A DNA stretch of 64,000 bases from positions 131,178-195,177 of the forward strand of contig JBOFYY010000132.1 of the NCBI GenBank assembly GCA_051654905.1, read 5' to 3'. This document shows positions 32,803 through 42,226 of the stretch, piece by piece. The notes under the pieces were generated by a model. That model did no database searches. It was given only the letters and a program-made list of their open reading frames with translations, and had not been told where the DNA came from. Positions within the stretch are counted from its first letter, which is position 1, and each line of letters opens with the position of its first letter. The DNA comes from JBOFIQ01 sp051654905 (GTDB taxonomy: Bacteria; Actinomycetota; Actinomycetes; Propionibacteriales; Propionibacteriaceae). The position numbers were made by a program, and so were the translations under genes.

Positions 32803-34308
32803 TTAGTGCTGCAAGCTACGAGCTAGCGATACGAGGGTGCGAACCCCAACGCCAGAACCTCCCAGACCCACATATCCGAATGGAGACTCGGTATTGAAAG
32901 CCGGGCCTGCAATATCTAGGTGAGCGTAAGGAGTTTCTTCGGCAACGAAGGACTGTAGGAATGCTGCGGCAGCCATTGCACCACCCAGACGGCTACCAGA
33001 AGACTTAATGTCAGCAATCTTGCTGGATAGACCATCGCGAATAGCTTGTGGAATAGGGAGCTGCCACAGTTCTTCGCCAGCAGCTTCAGCAGCGTCGAGA
33101 AGTAGATCAGCGGTCTGATCGTCAGAAGCCATCAGGCCGGTGATGCGCTCACCTAGCGCTACCATACAAGCACCAGTAAGGGTAGCGATATCGACGACAA
33201 GATCTGGTTCATCTTCGTTGGCACGAGCTAGCGCATCGCCCATTACGAGACGACCTTCAGCGTCGGTATTAGCATTTTCGACAGTCTTGCCGCCGTACAT
33301 GGTTAAAACATCAGAGGGGCGGTATGCCTCGCCGGAGGGCATATTTTCTGCCATCGCAGCATAAGTGGTTACCTTGATGTTGAGACCTAGCTCGGCAATA
33401 GCTCGGGTAGCTGCCAAAGCTGCTGCTGCACCACCCATATCGCACTTCATGGTGTACATGCCGTCGGCGGGTTTAATATCAAGGCCGCCCGAATCGAAGG
33501 TGATTCCCTTGCCAATAATGGCTAAGTGGAAGGCAGCGCCGGCCGGAGCGTAAGCAAACCGAACGAGACGTGGTTTGCGAGCAGATCCTTTACCCACCGC
33601 CATGATGCCGCCGTACCCTTGAGCTTCGAGCTGGGTATCGTCAAGCATCTCAACAGTGATTGGCAGGTTAGCGGCGACACTCTGAGCTTCCTTAGCGAAA
33701 GTCTCTGGGTAGAGAAGGTTAGCTGGCATATTGACCCAGTCGCGGGCAACGATAACGTTGCGAGCTACGATTTCGCCATCTTTGAGAGCCGTTGCGCAAG
33801 CATCGGTGGTTTCACAGTTGCAGATAATGGCCAGGTCTGCGATCTTGGCGGCGGCAGCTTTCTGCGTAACCTTGATCATGGTGTGTGCGCCTAATAGAGC
33901 ACCTTCGACAGCCCCCTGAAGCAGTTCAGGATCAGTGGTCTCTAGCGAGAGCGCAACATGGAGGGCAGCGTCTTTGGCAAGTCCTTGTGCAGCACGAACG
34001 GCAGCACCAGCAGCTTGACGAATAACCTCAGGGTCAGCGTCGCCTTCGCCTAGTCCTACTACGACGATGCGGGAACCTTTGATGGCCGGAAGAACAGCGG
34101 TGGTGTGGATTTTGGCATCTGCGCCAAGCGATAGCGCAAGATCAAGTAGTGATGTGCCAAACATCGCGTTAGCGGCAGCGTCTAATTCGACAGGGGCGCC
34201 AACGAGAATAGGAGCATCACCGTTAGAAGCAATACCGATCACCAGAACATCGGTGTTCTCTGGAGCGGTCTGAGCCAGTGTGATAGCTGGCATGACAGGA
34301 ATAGGCAC
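32803..34308 (-). CDS. pepA: Leucyl aminopeptidase, M17 family
   Basis: 501 aa from the GTG at 34308, preceded by GAGAGG with 6-nt spacing; an ATG ten codons upstream (34338) is an alternative. The catalytic domain carries the family signature NTDAEGRLVMGDAL and metal ligands in GKGITFDSGGLDIKPADGMY (Lys and Asp) and MKCDMGGAAAALAA. Two-metal cytosolic hexameric exopeptidase of the type whose mycobacterial homologue (Rv2213) lies between gcvT and dlaT, as here. It removes N-terminal Leu and other residues in peptide turnover. Confidence 0.95.
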   Translation of the reverse strand: MPIPVMPAITLAQTAPENTDVLVIGIASNGDAPILVGAPVELDAAANAMFGTSLLDLALSLGADAKIHTTAVLPAIKGSRIVVVGLGEGDADPEVIRQAAGAAVRAAQGLAKDAALHVALSLETTDPELLQGAVEGALLGAHTMIKVTQKAAAAKIADLAIICNCETTDACATALKDGEIVARNVIVARDWVNMPANLLYPETFAKEAQSVAANLPITVEMLDDTQLEAQGYGGIMAVGKGSARKPRLVRFAYAPAGAAFHLAIIGKGITFDSGGLDIKPADGMYTMKCDMGGAAAALAATRAIAELGLNIKVTTYAAMAENMPSGEAYRPSDVLTMYGGKTVENANTDAEGRLVMGDALARANEDEPDLVVDIATLTGACMVALGERITGLMASDDQTADLLLDAAEAAGEELWQLPIPQAIRDGLSSKIADIKSSGSRLGGAMAAAAFLQSFVAEETPYAHLDIAGPAFNTESPFGYVGLGGSGVGVRTLVSLARSLQH

Positions 34309-34506
34309 GAGAATCCTCTCAGCATAAATAGTGGTCATTGCCAGCTTAGTGCGAATAACAGGCGAGAGTGTAGGCAGGGCAGAAGACTGAGAATAATCTG
34401 TGGAAAACTAACAATAGGTAGCCCCGAGTATCCATAAAGAACTAAACTGCGGTAGCGTCACAGTGGATTCGATGACGAAATTTCCCACTGCACTACGAGG
34501 AGAAAA

Positions 34507-35613
34507 ATGAGCGAGAACCTGCTCCAGTCCCCGCTGCATGCCCGTCATGAGGCACTCGGCGCTAAATTCGCTGAATTCGGCGGCTGGGCGATGCCGCTAC
34601 AGTACGCCGACGGCGGTGCGGTGGCTGAACATACTGCAGTCCGTACGAGCGTCGGCATTTTCGACGTTTCGCACCTGGGTAAAGCCTTAGTTAAAGGCCC
34701 TGGGGCGATGGATTTCTTGAACCGTTGCCTTGCCAATGACCTACGCAAGATTGGTCCAGGGCAAGCCCAGTACACGCTGTGCTGCAACGCAGAAGGTGGC
34801 GTTATTGACGACCTTATCGCTTACGTTCGTAGCGAAGATGAGGTCTTCTTAATCCCTAATGCATCTAACAACGACAAAGTTATCGCTGCGCTAGAAGCAG
34901 CTCCTCACGATGGTATTGAGATCACAAATCTCCATCGCGACTATGCAGTGCTAGCTATCCAAGGCACCAAATCCGATGAGGTGCTGGACGCTATGGGGCT
35001 ACCCACTGAAATGGAGTACTACTCTTTCGCAACGGTTGATCGTGGCGGCTGGACCATGACGGTATGCCGTACCGGTTACACCGGAGAAAAGGGTTTCGAG
35101 CTAGTAGTCCCGGCTGAGAATGCTGAAGAAATCTGGGATGCAGCTATGGCAGCTGGCAAGGAATATGACATTCGTGGCGCTGGACTAGCTGCTCGTGACA
35201 CTCTCCGCTTGGAGATGGGTTACCCATTACATGGACATGACCTATCGCCGAATATCATCGCTACGCAATGTCGCGTTGGATGGGCTATTGGCTGGAAGAA
35301 AGACGAGTTCTTCGGTGCCGAAGCTCTGAAGGCTTCCAAGGCTGCTGGCCCCAAGCGGACTCTACGCGGATTAGTCGCCAAAGATAAGGGCATCCCGCGC
35401 GATCACATGATCGTAAAAGATGCTGACGGTAACCAGATTGGTGAGGTTACCTCCGGAAATATGTCGATCACCCGTAAGGTCGGTATCGCTTTGGCATTGA
35501 TCGATGCAGCTTTCAAGGAAGGTGACGAAGTCGTTCTCGATGTGCGTGGACGTAACCTAGCTTGTGAGATCGTGAAGCCTCCTTTTGTAACTCCTGGAGT
35601 TAAAGAAGACTGA
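34507..35613 (+). CDS. gcvT: Glycine cleavage system T protein (aminomethyltransferase)
   Basis: 368 aa. Uses tetrahydrofolate to release ammonia from the aminomethyl-lipoyl H protein, giving methylene-THF. Family features: FAEFGGWAMPLQY near the N-terminus, DVSHLGKALVKGPGAMDFLN, CRTGYTGEKGFELVVP and AARDTLRLEMGYPLHGHDL. GAGGAG lies 5-6 nt before the ATG. Other gcv genes are absent nearby, as in mycobacteria where gcvT is separate. No glycine riboswitch is recognisable in the 168-bp gap shared with pepA. Confidence 0.95.
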   Translation: MSENLLQSPLHARHEALGAKFAEFGGWAMPLQYADGGAVAEHTAVRTSVGIFDVSHLGKALVKGPGAMDFLNRCLANDLRKIGPGQAQYTLCCNAEGGVIDDLIAYVRSEDEVFLIPNASNNDKVIAALEAAPHDGIEITNLHRDYAVLAIQGTKSDEVLDAMGLPTEMEYYSFATVDRGGWTMTVCRTGYTGEKGFELVVPAENAEEIWDAAMAAGKEYDIRGAGLAARDTLRLEMGYPLHGHDLSPNIIATQCRVGWAIGWKKDEFFGAEALKASKAAGPKRTLRGLVAKDKGIPRDHMIVKDADGNQIGEVTSGNMSITRKVGIALALIDAAFKEGDEVVLDVRGRNLACEIVKPPFVTPGVKED

Positions 35614-35627
35614 TCGTTAAGAAATCC

Positions 35628-35669
35628 CTATGCGTGGCAGGTTTCCTTCTTGGAACCTGCCGCGCATAG
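35628..35669 (+). terminator. Terminator after gcvT
   Basis: About 18-bp stem (CTATGCG.GGCAGGTT.CC paired with GGAACCTGCCGCGCATAG) with one wobble pair and one bulge, followed by CTTTT. Confidence 0.8.
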
Positions 35670-35735
35670 CTTTTACTGGTGGATAGTAGTTCTTGCTGTC
35701 AATAAAAAGACAAGACGATATCGGCTAGATCACGG

Positions 35736-35741
35736 TAGAGT
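35736..35741 (+). promoter_or_regulatory. -10 element of a probable leaderless ABC-F transcript
   Basis: TAGAGT, 8 nt before the ATG at 35750; no ribosome binding site. Confidence 0.45.
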
Positions 35742-35749
35742 CATACCTT

Positions 35750-37435
35750 ATGGGCCATATCGAATTAACAAATATCACTTACACTTTGCCTGATGGCAGA
35801 GTGCTGCTTGACGATATCTGTTTTAGAGTGGCAGAGAAATCAGTCGTAGCTCTTGTAGGAGCTAATGGTTCTGGAAAAACGACACTATTGCGGATTATCG
35901 CTGGCGATCTAGATCCTGATAGCGGCGTCGTCGTGCGAACTGGCGGACTGGGAGTTATGCGCCAGTTCATCGGATCAATCCGTGACGAAACTACGGTACG
36001 AGAATTATGTTTTCAACTACTTCCGCAACGCGTGCGAGAAGCTGCTGCTGCCGTTGATGGGTTGGAATTAGCGTTAATGGACGATGATTCTGAAGAATTA
36101 CATATGAAATATGCGCACGCTATTAATGAATTCATTGATGCGGGTGGTTATGAACAAGAAATTCTTTTTGATGAATGTACCCAAGCTGCTTTGGGAATCC
36201 CATTCGAGCGTTGCAAACACCGGGAAGTTAATACCTTATCTGGTGGCGAACAAAAGCGGCTTGCGCTAGAAGTATTGCTTCGTGGTCCAGATCAAGTTTT
36301 ATTGCTAGACGAGCCTGATAACTATTTAGATGTGCCCGGTAAACGGTGGCTAGAAGCTCAGCTACAGCAAACTTCTAAATCTATTTTGTTGGTATCCCAC
36401 GACCGGGAACTCTTGAATGAAGCAGCCACGGCAGTGGCCTCATTGGAGTTAGGTTCAGCTGGAAATACTTTATGGGTACATGGCGGTAAGTTTGCTACTT
36501 TCCATGATGCTCGGGCAGAACGTTTTGCTCGCTTTGAAGAGTTACGCAAACGCTGGGATGAAAAACATGCTCAGTTAAAGCGGTTAGTACAAGATTTACG
36601 GGGTGCTGCTGCTAGTTCTGACAAGATGGCTGCTCGCTATCATGCTTCTCAAACTCGATTAGCTAAATTTGAAGAAGCCGGCCCGCCACAAGCAATTCCG
36701 CTACGACAAAAATTAGCGATGAGACTATCTGGAGCTCGTACCGGTAAGCGCAGTCTGGTGGCCACACAATTTGAGCTAACTGGATTGATGAAACCATTCG
36801 ATTGTGAGATTTGGCTAGGGGATCGAGTAGCAATCCTTGGCTCTAATGGTTCAGGAAAATCACACTTTTTACGAGCTATTGCTAAAGGTGGTTCCTTTCC
36901 AGATCCAGCTAATACTGCTGTTGATGCGGAATTGATTTCACCAGTGGAGTTTTCTGGAAAATTAGTATTGGGTGCGCGAGTTCGTCCAGGCTGGTTTGCC
37001 CAAACTAATCATCACCCAGAGCTATTAGGTAAGACGTTACTTGACATCCTTGGTCGAGGTGACGATCACCGTGACGGTATGGGACGCGAACAAGCTGCTC
37101 GTGCGCTGGATCGCTATGGTCTTGCTGCTGCTAGCGAACAACGTTTTGAAACGCTTTCAGGCGGGCAGCAAGCACGACTACAGATTCTGCTACTGGAGCT
37201 TGGTGGAGCGACGTTACTACTACTCGACGAACCTACCGATAACCTTGATATTGAGAGTGCTGAAAATCTTGAAGAAGCCTTAGAAGCTTTTGAGGGAACT
37301 GTGTTGTGTGTAACCCATGATCGCTGGTTTGCTAGAGGCTTTGATCGATTCCTGCTGTTTCGTAGTGATGGCAAGGTAGTAGAGGTGCCAGAGCCAGTAT
37401 GGGACGAAACTCGGGTAGTGCGACAGCGTTCTTGA
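35750..37435 (+). CDS. ABC-F family ATP-binding protein
   Basis: 561 aa, two ATPase domains and no membrane helices. Walker A: GANGSGKTTLL and GSNGSGKSHFL. Signatures: LSGGEQKRLAL and LSGGQQARLQ. Walker B/Q regions end in DEPDNYLD for the first domain, differing from the usual DEPTNHLD, and DEPTDNLD for the second. A charged linker (ARFEELRKRWDEKHAQLKRL) lies between the domains. It belongs to a different subgroup from the Uup-like gene at 17.3 kb and lacks the long C-terminal coiled coil. Members act on ribosomes as translation or antibiotic-protection factors; substrate class cannot be decided here. Confidence 0.88.
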   Translation: MGHIELTNITYTLPDGRVLLDDICFRVAEKSVVALVGANGSGKTTLLRIIAGDLDPDSGVVVRTGGLGVMRQFIGSIRDETTVRELCFQLLPQRVREAAAAVDGLELALMDDDSEELHMKYAHAINEFIDAGGYEQEILFDECTQAALGIPFERCKHREVNTLSGGEQKRLALEVLLRGPDQVLLLDEPDNYLDVPGKRWLEAQLQQTSKSILLVSHDRELLNEAATAVASLELGSAGNTLWVHGGKFATFHDARAERFARFEELRKRWDEKHAQLKRLVQDLRGAAASSDKMAARYHASQTRLAKFEEAGPPQAIPLRQKLAMRLSGARTGKRSLVATQFELTGLMKPFDCEIWLGDRVAILGSNGSGKSHFLRAIAKGGSFPDPANTAVDAELISPVEFSGKLVLGARVRPGWFAQTNHHPELLGKTLLDILGRGDDHRDGMGREQAARALDRYGLAAASEQRFETLSGGQQARLQILLLELGGATLLLLDEPTDNLDIESAENLEEALEAFEGTVLCVTHDRWFARGFDRFLLFRSDGKVVEVPEPVWDETRVVRQRS

Positions 37436-37440
37436 CATGG

Positions 37441-37493
37441 ATTGATTGGGAATCAGTTGGAGGTAATATCCTGCCAGCTGGTTCCCAAATCAA
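37441..37493. terminator. Imperfect hairpin between ABC-F and yigZ
   Basis: ATTGATTGGGAATCAG pairs with CTGGTTCCCAAATCAAT with one mismatch and one bulge across the convergent junction, overlapping the yigZ 3' end. Confidence 0.45.
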
Positions 37494-38145
37494 TTAGGTC
37501 ATCGCTAGAAATTGCACCAGCAGTAATACTGGAAATTAGCGTAGTAAACTCTGCTTTAGCGGTGGGTGAGTCAACTAGTCTCACCGATAGGGTTGCTGAA
37601 GTTGCCCCATAGATTGCTGGTTCTACCAAAATCCCAGCATGGCGTAAGTCAGTTTCCCAACGACCAGCATGAGTAAGTGCGACATCAAATCCGATGAGTC
37701 GTAATCGTTGCCTAGAAACATAGCTAGCAGCAGCTAGCGCCGTCGATACTGCTTCAGAGTAGGCGCGTACTAATCCGCCAGCTCCTAGTAGTGTTCCGCC
37801 AAACCAACGAGTTACTACAGAGCTAATATCGGAAAGATCAGCAATTTGGTGAGCTGTTTTGTATTGAGCCAAAGCTTCAAGCATGGGAGTTCCAGCAGTA
37901 CCAGAAGGTTCCCCATCATCGTTGGAACGCATCATCATCCGATCTGGGCCAATGATGAAAGCAGAACAGTGATGGCGGGCATCATGATGAGTGGAACGAG
38001 CTTGTTCTATTAAAGCGCGCGCCTGTGTTTCAGTTTCAGCTCGGCGCAGCGTACACAGAAAAATGCTGCGTTTTATCTCTAACTCAATGGTGACGTCACT
38101 ATCTGATCTAAGTACCGTATAGCGCGTTGCCGCTGAATTAGTCAC
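37453..38145 (-). CDS. YigZ/IMPACT family protein
   Basis: 230 aa. The N-terminal UPF0029/IMPACT domain shows AFIIGPDRMMMRSNDDGEPS, GTAGTPMLEAL and VVTRWFGGTLLGAGGLVRAY, followed by a short C-terminal DUF1949-like domain. GTG start. In E. coli YigZ is a conserved protein of uncertain role; the eukaryotic IMPACT domain binds translation regulators. It follows a 71-aa gene in the same direction with a 10-bp gap, so the two are likely co-transcribed. Confidence 0.92.
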   Translation of the reverse strand: MTNSAATRYTVLRSDSDVTIELEIKRSIFLCTLRRAETETQARALIEQARSTHHDARHHCSAFIIGPDRMMMRSNDDGEPSGTAGTPMLEALAQYKTAHQIADLSDISSVVTRWFGGTLLGAGGLVRAYSEAVSTALAAASYVSRQRLRLIGFDVALTHAGRWETDLRHAGILVEPAIYGATSATLSVRLVDSPTAKAEFTTLISSITAGAISSDDLIDLGTSWQDITSN

Positions 38146-38155
38146 AAGAAGTAGA

Positions 38156-38371
38156 TTAAGTCTGTTCTAGCGACATAGGACCGTAGACGAGGTTTTCTCC
38201 ATCAATAAGAGAAACCTCAGCGACCCCATAATCTTGAAGATCAGACCAGTATTCTCCTAGCCAAGCTTCTGCTTCTGGCTGGGAATCGAATGTGTGCTCG
38301 AAACCAGCAGCAGAAAGATCTTCTGGAGTTGCCTCAGAAGACGGAGCTAGGACAAGTTCCCAGTGGTACAT
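38156..38371 (-). CDS. Small acidic actinobacterial protein of unknown function
   Basis: 71 aa, acidic: MYHWELVLAPSSEATPEDLS, FDSQPEAEAWLGEYWSDLQD, EVSLIDGENLVYGPMSLE. The pattern of a strand, a helix with EAEAWLGEYW and a closing GPMSL hints at a small alpha/beta fold. No signal or membrane segment. AAAGAAAG before the ATG is a weak ribosome binding site. Lies between DUF3043 and yigZ genes, all reverse strand. Function unknown. Confidence 0.75.
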   Translation of the reverse strand: MYHWELVLAPSSEATPEDLSAAGFEHTFDSQPEAEAWLGEYWSDLQDYGVAEVSLIDGENLVYGPMSLEQT

Positions 38372-38393
38372 GGCTTTCTTTCTGTCGCTGTAT

Positions 38394-38981
38394 TTAGTAA
38401 CCCGCGCCGCGCTTAATAGCGGGGCCAGGGATCCGGAAACGACGGATTTGGATCATACGGTTGATGGCATATACCAGAAGTCCACGCTTAGAGGCTTCTG
38501 GTAGCCGTTCGCGAAGCACTCGCTTGAAGCGCCACCAAGTAATCGCCATATCTGCTATGGCGACGAGGAAAAGTGCCCACATGAAAACTGTGATTGCAAA
38601 ACTTATCTGCGGCCACTGTCGGGTAAGGATAAGAGCTAGTAGCACTAAAATCATGACCGGCATGATGAACTCACTGATGTGCCAAGAGTTGTCGATGAAA
38701 TTACGTAGCAGAACTCGTTCAGGACGTTTCTCTAGCTGATCGGAAGCTGAATAACGGCTAGCGCGAGCTGTAGCGCGATCGGCGGCTTTACGTTCCCGCT
38801 TAGATAAAGTGGGGTGTAGCCGCTCCATACGAGCAGCTTCGGCTTGCTTACGCGAAGGTGTCGGACGACCTTTGCCTTCGACTGGTGCGGTTTGCGTTGT
38901 ATCTGTTGTAATCACAAGATCGGATGCCTTAGCGTTCGACGTCTTAGCTTCGTCGCGCTGATAAGGGCGAAACAGTCCCAC
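38394..38981 (-). CDS. DUF3043 membrane protein
   Basis: 195 aa, homologue of M. tuberculosis Rv2206. A long charged N-terminal region (KGRPTPSRKQAEAARMERLH, KRERKAADRATARASRYSAS) precedes two adjacent membrane helices (IMPVMILVLLALILT and ISFAITVFMWALFLVAIADM), then a basic tail. GTG start with GAGGAGG 5 nt upstream. In mycobacteria it neighbours the glycerate kinase and iron-sulfur insertion genes, as here. Function unknown. Confidence 0.88.
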   Translation of the reverse strand: MGLFRPYQRDEAKTSNAKASDLVITTDTTQTAPVEGKGRPTPSRKQAEAARMERLHPTLSKRERKAADRATARASRYSASDQLEKRPERVLLRNFIDNSWHISEFIMPVMILVLLALILTRQWPQISFAITVFMWALFLVAIADMAITWWRFKRVLRERLPEASKRGLLVYAINRMIQIRRFRIPGPAIKRGAGY

Positions 38982-39120
38982 AAATCCTCCTCAGTACTGC
39001 GTCAGCAAGACGCGATTACTCAATCTTAGAGGCAGAACCCGATAGATGTCATAGCGGCTATTGCAACAACAACTAACATGTCGGATTAGATAGCGATACG
39101 TAGATCACCGTAAAAGCCTT

Positions 39121-39126
39121 TAGGCT
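39121..39126 (+). promoter_or_regulatory. -10 element of a probable leaderless glycerate kinase transcript
   Basis: TAGGCT, 6 nt before the ATG at 39133; no ribosome binding site. Confidence 0.5.
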
Positions 39127-39132
39127 GTAGGT

Positions 39133-40185
39133 ATGCGAGTCGTTGTTACAAGTTCTGGTATCGATGCTTTGTCTCCGGGGCATGCCGGAGAAGCATTGGC
39201 GACGGCATGGCTGGAAGCTGTTAATGCTGAATGTGCAGTCATTCCTATGGGGGGAGCTGGGGATGGCTTCATCGAAGCTTTTTGTGATCTTCACAGCAGC
39301 CAGATGACGCAAATAGTAGTTGAGCAGACCGTTCAACGATGCTGGGCGACAGCTGATGGTGTAACGATTGTGGTTGCATTGGAAAATAATCCGCTAGTAG
39401 GAGGTATCCCAACAGCTTCGTCGACAGCATTGGGCGCTGCTGTTGCTAAAGCGCTAGAGCAATGGCCAGGACGTTCTCGGTTAGTAGTTGATTTATCGTG
39501 GGCTAGCGAAACCCATGATGCGGGGGCTGGAATGCTAGCAGCATTGGGGGCGCACGCTGATGTGCCGCTTGATCAAGGCTTAGCTGGGTTACATGGTTGC
39601 AGCTCGGTAGATATTTCTGAAGTAGCTAAAAAGCTTGCTGGCATGGAAATCGTGGGGCTGGTAGGAGCAAAAGATCATGAGCAGCACTTATTGGGATTAC
39701 GTGGAATTAGTGCTGGGCGAGGACATGAAGCCCAAATTGATTTACCGACCACTATCGCAGCAGATCGTGCAATAGAAGCATTTGCCAGAGCAATCGCTCC
39801 CAAGATGGCCGATCAAGAAGGGGCTGGTGCCTGCGGCGGAGCAGGGTTTGCTGTGCTAGCTCTAGGCGGCAGATTGGCTACGGGTGCGGAGCTAATCGCT
39901 GGAGATCTCAATCTTGTTAATACTGTGGCGAAAGCAGATTTAGTAGTAGTTGGATGTGACCATTTCGATTTCTATACCCGTGGTGGCGATTCGGTTGGAT
40001 ATGTAGCCCGCGTTGCTGCTGAGTCAGCGGTTCCGGTTATTGTTATCGCTCAGAAGGTAGTGATGGCACAACGAGAGCAACGATTGTTAGGGATCGAAGC
40101 TGCGTATGCTTTAGAACTTCCTCATGTTTGTGTAGAAAAAGTTGTAACTTCCGTGCAAGGAATTGCGACAAGTTGGTGTTGGTAG
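39133..40185 (+). CDS. Glycerate kinase-like protein (Rv2205c family)
   Basis: 350 aa. Matches the GlxK/GckA-type glycerate kinase fold: an N-terminal region with PMGGAGDGFIEAF, and the later hallmark GAGACGGAGFAVLALGGRLA, then TGAELIAGDLNLV. It is shorter and more divergent than enterobacterial glycerate kinase, especially in the middle. Phosphorylation of D-glycerate is the family activity but actinobacterial members in this position are uncharacterised. Followed by erpA in the same orientation after about 57 bp. Confidence 0.78.
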   Translation: MRVVVTSSGIDALSPGHAGEALATAWLEAVNAECAVIPMGGAGDGFIEAFCDLHSSQMTQIVVEQTVQRCWATADGVTIVVALENNPLVGGIPTASSTALGAAVAKALEQWPGRSRLVVDLSWASETHDAGAGMLAALGAHADVPLDQGLAGLHGCSSVDISEVAKKLAGMEIVGLVGAKDHEQHLLGLRGISAGRGHEAQIDLPTTIAADRAIEAFARAIAPKMADQEGAGACGGAGFAVLALGGRLATGAELIAGDLNLVNTVAKADLVVVGCDHFDFYTRGGDSVGYVARVAAESAVPVIVIAQKVVMAQREQRLLGIEAAYALELPHVCVEKVVTSVQGIATSWCW

Positions 40186-40242
40186 GAATACTTGTTACCA
40201 GCACGTCGTTATGAACTGTGCAACCCATTTCGTAGGAGTGAC

Positions 40243-40596
40243 ATGACCGTCGAGAGCAATACCCCTCAAGGGATCAACCTCACCGAGACCGCCGCGGCCA
40301 AGGCTAAGGCTCTCCTCGAGCAGTCCAGTGAAGGACAAGAAGATCTAGTACTTCGCGTTGGTGTACAGCCAGGTGGCTGTTCTGGCCTGCGCTACCAGCT
40401 TTACTTCGATGATCGTCGCCTTGACGGAGACGTCGAGCGTGATTTTGACGGCTTAACTGTCGTCACCGACAAAATGAGCGCCCCATACCTTATGGGAGCA
40501 ACCATCGATTTTGCTGACACCATTGAACAGCAAGGCTTTATGATCGATAACCCCAGTGCCGCAGGATCTTGCGCTTGCGGAGATAGCTTCCACTGA
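40243..40596 (+). CDS. erpA: Iron-sulfur cluster insertion protein, HesB/IscA/ErpA family
   Basis: 117 aa from the ATG at 40243, which has TAGGAG just upstream; the frame runs further upstream without a start signal. A-type carrier with all three cluster-binding cysteines: GGCSGLRYQL and CACGDSF. Delivers Fe-S clusters to apo-enzymes, plausibly including LipA. Homologue of M. tuberculosis Rv2204c, likewise next to the glycerate kinase-like gene. Confidence 0.93.
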   Translation: MTVESNTPQGINLTETAAAKAKALLEQSSEGQEDLVLRVGVQPGGCSGLRYQLYFDDRRLDGDVERDFDGLTVVTDKMSAPYLMGATIDFADTIEQQGFMIDNPSAAGSCACGDSFH

Positions 40597-40614
40597 TCGA
40601 TAACTCATAATTTG

Positions 40615-40655
40615 CTAATGAGCCCAGCCTTTTTAATAAAGGCTGGGCTCATTAG
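40615..40655. terminator. Strong bidirectional terminator between erpA and guaB1
   Basis: Perfect 18-bp stem CTAATGAGCCCAGCCTTT with its complement and a 5-nt loop, between convergent genes. Confidence 0.92.
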
Positions 40656-40666
40656 GTAATAGATAA

Positions 40667-42115
40667 CTACCAACTACGATGCAGCGGGCGGCCTTCGTCG
40701 TAGCCAGATGCAGATTGCACTCCGACGAGGGCATTGTCGTGGAATTGGGAAAGATTGCGAGCGCCAGCGTAGGTGCAAGACGAACGCACTCCTGAAGTGA
40801 TCCAGTCAATAAGGTCTTCGACACCAGGACGTTCCGGATCTAGGTACATTTTGGAACTGGAGATACCTTCTTCGAAAATTGCGCTACGTGCTCGTTCGTA
40901 CCCAGATTGTTCTCGGGTACGATGACGAACCGCGCGCGCAGATGCCATGCCAAAACTTTCCTTATAAGCGCGACCATCTGCTTCATGGTGGAGGTCACCG
41001 GTAGATTCATGTGTTCCGGCGAACCAGGATCCGATCATGACTGATCCGCTACCGGCAGCAAGTGCTAGCGCAACATCGCGGGGGTGACGGACGCCGCCAT
41101 CTGCCCAGACAGACTTTCCTAGTTCGCGGGCGGCTTCGGAGCATTCTAAGACGGCAGAGAACTGAGGACGTCCCACACCAGTTTGCATTCGAGTAGTGCA
41201 CATAGCTCCGGGGCCAACACCTACTTTGAGAATATCGGCGCCAGCTTCAATTAAATCAATGACGCCGGCAGCAGTAACGACGTTACCAGCTACGATCTTT
41301 ACTGATCGATCAGTGAAGGCATCCCGGGCAGTAGCAGCACGTCGTAGTGCGTCAATCATTTTTTCTTGGTGTCCGTGAGCGGTATCCATGACTAGTACAT
41401 CCGCGCCAGCTTCGAGTAGCCGAGTAACGCGAGCTTCGACGTCGCCATTGATGCCACATGCGGCAGCAACCATGAGCTGACCGTTAGCATCGAGAGCCGG
41501 TTGGTAAATACCTGCTCGGATAGCACCTTTGCTGGTCATGATTCCCACAAGGTGATCGTTATCTAGCACTAGGGCAACTTTTTGATGATGTGCCGCTAGC
41601 AGATCAAAAATTTCTTTAGGGCTGGTGTCAGAACTCACTACCGTCATATCGGTAGTCATGACTTCTTGAACTTGGGTGAAGCGATCCATACCAGCAGCTT
41701 CACTGGGGGAAACCAGGCCTAGCGGGCGATCGTCAGCGTCAACAACAACGACGACGCCGTGGGCTCGCTTATGAAGCAGACTCATGGCTTCACCGATAGT
41801 GGTTCCGACGGTAACCCTAAGCGGAGTATCAAAAACGGTATGAGAGTTCTTGATTCGGTAGAAAGACTTCTCAATATGGTCGATGGGGATGTCTTGCGGG
41901 AAGACTGCGATACCACCGCGACGCGCCACCGTTTCTGCCATACGACGACCAGAAATTGCCGTCATATTCGCAACTACGAGAGGGAGCGGGGTACCGATTC
42001 CATCGGTGGAGGTGAGATCTACGTCGAAACGTGAAGTCACATTAGAACGCGACGGAGCTAGATAGACGTCGTTGTAGGTCAGATCGTAAGGCGGCTGCCC
42101 AGTTAGAAAACGCAC
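40667..42115 (-). CDS. guaB1: GuaB1-type IMPDH-family protein, probable GMP reductase
   Basis: 482 aa. IMPDH/GMPR barrel with two CBS domains inserted (~95-205). It has the actinobacterial GuaB1 start RFLTGQPPYDLTYNDVYLAP, the catalytic-loop cysteine in GPGAMCTTRMQTGVGRPQFS, and VWADGGVRHPRDVALALAAG. Actinobacterial GuaB1 proteins have been shown in mycobacteria to act as GMP reductases rather than IMP dehydrogenases, with CBS-dependent control. That activity is assigned here by family membership. GTG start. Confidence 0.9.
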   Translation of the reverse strand: MRFLTGQPPYDLTYNDVYLAPSRSNVTSRFDVDLTSTDGIGTPLPLVVANMTAISGRRMAETVARRGGIAVFPQDIPIDHIEKSFYRIKNSHTVFDTPLRVTVGTTIGEAMSLLHKRAHGVVVVVDADDRPLGLVSPSEAAGMDRFTQVQEVMTTDMTVVSSDTSPKEIFDLLAAHHQKVALVLDNDHLVGIMTSKGAIRAGIYQPALDANGQLMVAAACGINGDVEARVTRLLEAGADVLVMDTAHGHQEKMIDALRRAATARDAFTDRSVKIVAGNVVTAAGVIDLIEAGADILKVGVGPGAMCTTRMQTGVGRPQFSAVLECSEAARELGKSVWADGGVRHPRDVALALAAGSGSVMIGSWFAGTHESTGDLHHEADGRAYKESFGMASARAVRHRTREQSGYERARSAIFEEGISSSKMYLDPERPGVEDLIDWITSGVRSSCTYAGARNLSQFHDNALVGVQSASGYDEGRPLHRSW

Positions 42116-42226
42116 TACTTAATTTTGTCTTAGGTGAGGTGGGTTAGTCGAGTTAAATGACAAAAAAGGATTCGCTAATGTTCTTAACTAAGGAAACAAT
42201 GAGTGGATAAGTGAAAGGATGCTCAT

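Noticed and set aside
34339..34506. Glycine riboswitch upstream of gcvT
   Set aside because: None of the conserved glycine aptamer core sequences are present; only a normal ribosome binding site is seen.
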